Shown one piece after another: positions 63,146 through 64,000 of a stretch of 64,000 bases of DNA. Source of the DNA: Mycobacterium sp. BK086 (GTDB taxonomy: Bacteria > Actinomycetota > Actinomycetes > Mycobacteriales > Mycobacteriaceae); assembly GCA_004362315.1 (NCBI GenBank), contig SNWL01000010.1, forward strand, positions 186,001 to 250,000, in the 5' to 3' direction. Made by a program: the position numbers and the translations under genes. The first letter of the stretch is position 1; each line of letters begins with the position of its first letter. Below the pieces are notes generated by a model. That model ran no database searches, was not told the DNA's origin, and saw only the letters and a program-made list of their open reading frames with translations.

Positions 63146-63880
63146 ATGGGAATCCGCACCGCCGCCGCGCGCGGCGTCACCATCGCCATCGCGGGGGCCA
63201 CCGCATGTGCCGCCCTGTCGGGATGCACCGCAGTCACCGGCGGCGACGCCGTCGCCAGCACCAACCGCGCCCCCCTGCAGGCGCCGGTCTACGACGCCGG
63301 CACGGTCGAACAGATGCTGCTACCGACCAATCAGGTCAACGTCGTGATGGGTGCGGCCGCGATGGCGTTGCACAAGACCCGTACCGATATGTTCCGCCCA
63401 GATTCCGGGTTCGCTGACGCGACATGCATGGGTCCCTGGTACCCGGCGGTGAGTTCGACCTACGCCTCCAGCGGCTGGACAGCAGTGCGCAGCAGCGAGT
63501 TCACCGATGTCACAGGCGATAGCGCCGGCGCTGATAATCATGTCGTGATCGAGGCGCTGATCGCGATGCCGTCGGTTCCTGCCACGACCGCGTTTTTCAA
63601 AGACGCTCAACGTATTTGGGCGGGATGCGCGAACCGTGACTTCACCGCCTCCGGCGCCAATGGCCGGTCGTGGAATTGGGAGTTCGCCGACCTACAGGCC
63701 AACCAGACCACCCTCACCATGCTGCAGACCCAGGAAGCCGGTGGCGGGTGGGCCTGTGAACGCACACTGCGGATGTCATCCAACATCGTGGCCGACACCA
63801 TGGCCTGCGGGGTGGATGTCAGCGGCAAATCCAGCGCGCTGGCCGCGGCCATGATCAGCAACATTCCCGACAACCAATAA
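63146..63880 (+). CDS. PknH_C-like sensor lipoprotein
   Basis: A 244-residue lipoprotein. The signal peptide ends in the lipobox LSGC (Cys27). The mature part carries the four-Cys sensor pattern: TCMGPW, WAGCANR, WACERTL and MACGVD, as in the proteins at 57895 and 58899. The ATG at 63146 is preceded by AGGGGA; the open frame from 62939 runs over the operator motifs. A further Pro-rich gene follows after 25 nt. Likely binds an envelope ligand. Confidence 0.84.
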   Translation: MGIRTAAARGVTIAIAGATACAALSGCTAVTGGDAVASTNRAPLQAPVYDAGTVEQMLLPTNQVNVVMGAAAMALHKTRTDMFRPDSGFADATCMGPWYPAVSSTYASSGWTAVRSSEFTDVTGDSAGADNHVVIEALIAMPSVPATTAFFKDAQRIWAGCANRDFTASGANGRSWNWEFADLQANQTTLTMLQTQEAGGGWACERTLRMSSNIVADTMACGVDVSGKSSALAAAMISNIPDNQ

Positions 63881-63905
63881 GCCCAACACCCTCAAGGAGA
63901 CCGAT

Positions 63906-64000
63906 ATGAACACCCCGCAGCAGCCTGCACAGCCCTTGGCGTGGGCTCCCCAACCGCAACCGACGTGGCCCAACACCGCGTCGCCGCAACACCCACCGAT
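63906..64000 (+). CDS. Start of a Pro/Gln-rich protein (truncated by window)
   Basis: ATG at 63906 with AAGGAGA 6 nt upstream. The first 31 codons are Pro/Gln/Trp-rich (QQPAQPLAWAPQPQPTWP), like the cytoplasmic N-terminus of the 58899 sensor protein. It is probably another membrane-anchored member of the same module. The remainder lies outside the window. Confidence 0.65.
   Translation, partial: MNTPQQPAQPLAWAPQPQPTWPNTASPQHPP

Overview
The window looks like part of a large mycobacterial mobile replicon, most likely a conjugative or ESX-bearing plasmid. It is GC-rich. It carries type VII secretion (ESX) genes and Esp-type substrates typical of mycobacteria, three WhiB-like proteins, an iteron-type origin with a Rep gene, two ParA-type partition cassettes, and mycobacterial PknH_C-like secreted sensor proteins. 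No complete tRNA or rRNA gene and no core chromosomal operon is visible. Species and replicon status are inferences from gene content.

Layout. (1) 1-14.3 kb, minus strand: an ESX locus. It runs from an EspC-size protein through a Pro-rich membrane protein, an EspK-like protein, a DUF4226-type protein, a WxG-headed polymorphic toxin with a coupled immunity candidate and an NlpC/P60 hydrolase to eccB and eccC, which leaves the window. (2) 14.4-17.1 kb: an EspB-like PE-PPE-type substrate, an Xre regulator and a WhiB-like gene sharing palindromic operator-like sites. (3) 17.3-40.1 kb: a mosaic accessory island that separates the two ESX substrate blocks. It holds a small K+ channel, a DNA methyltransferase with an adjacent restriction-enzyme candidate, a broken nuclease gene, a decayed IS3 element and an HNH nuclease. 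It also holds an A+T-richer LysRS / GNAT / M20 peptidase / small-protein cluster, an ImmA-like protein with a mutated active site, an avidin-family protein with a broken peptidoglycan-binding tail, and an FMO-DUF6314 pair. A MITE-like repeat, broken HEAT-like and helicase genes, an Xre-Xis-tyrosine integrase module (integrase with an amber stop) and a large serine recombinase follow. Each integrase is followed by the 3' half of a tRNA gene (Lys-CUU and Ala-CGC). (4) 40.2-44.3 kb, minus: a second ESX substrate block (EspA-position DUF4226 protein, EspD/H-like, EspC-like, EspB-like, EspL-like). (5) 44.5-51 kb: origin iterons, Rep, WhiB, ParAB, and a second ParA with a ribbon-helix-helix partner. 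(6) 51.5-56.2 kb: small DNA-binding proteins, DprA and ComFC, and an IS110 element. (7) 56.5-64 kb: secreted proteins, three paralogous PknH_C-like sensor-domain proteins, an FHA-Xre regulator and a WhiB protein, whose upstream regions share a recurring TAGTTGTnGCG motif.

How the parts fit. The ESX membrane genes would export the Esp-type, toxin and hydrolase proteins encoded around them. Rep and the Par systems maintain the replicon. The 58-63 kb module looks like a self-contained envelope-sensing regulon. The most unusual cargo is the LysRS/GNAT/M20 cluster, the avidin-peptidoglycan-binding gene and the shared-motif sensor regulon. All family names come from motif and sequence recognition by eye; no search was run.
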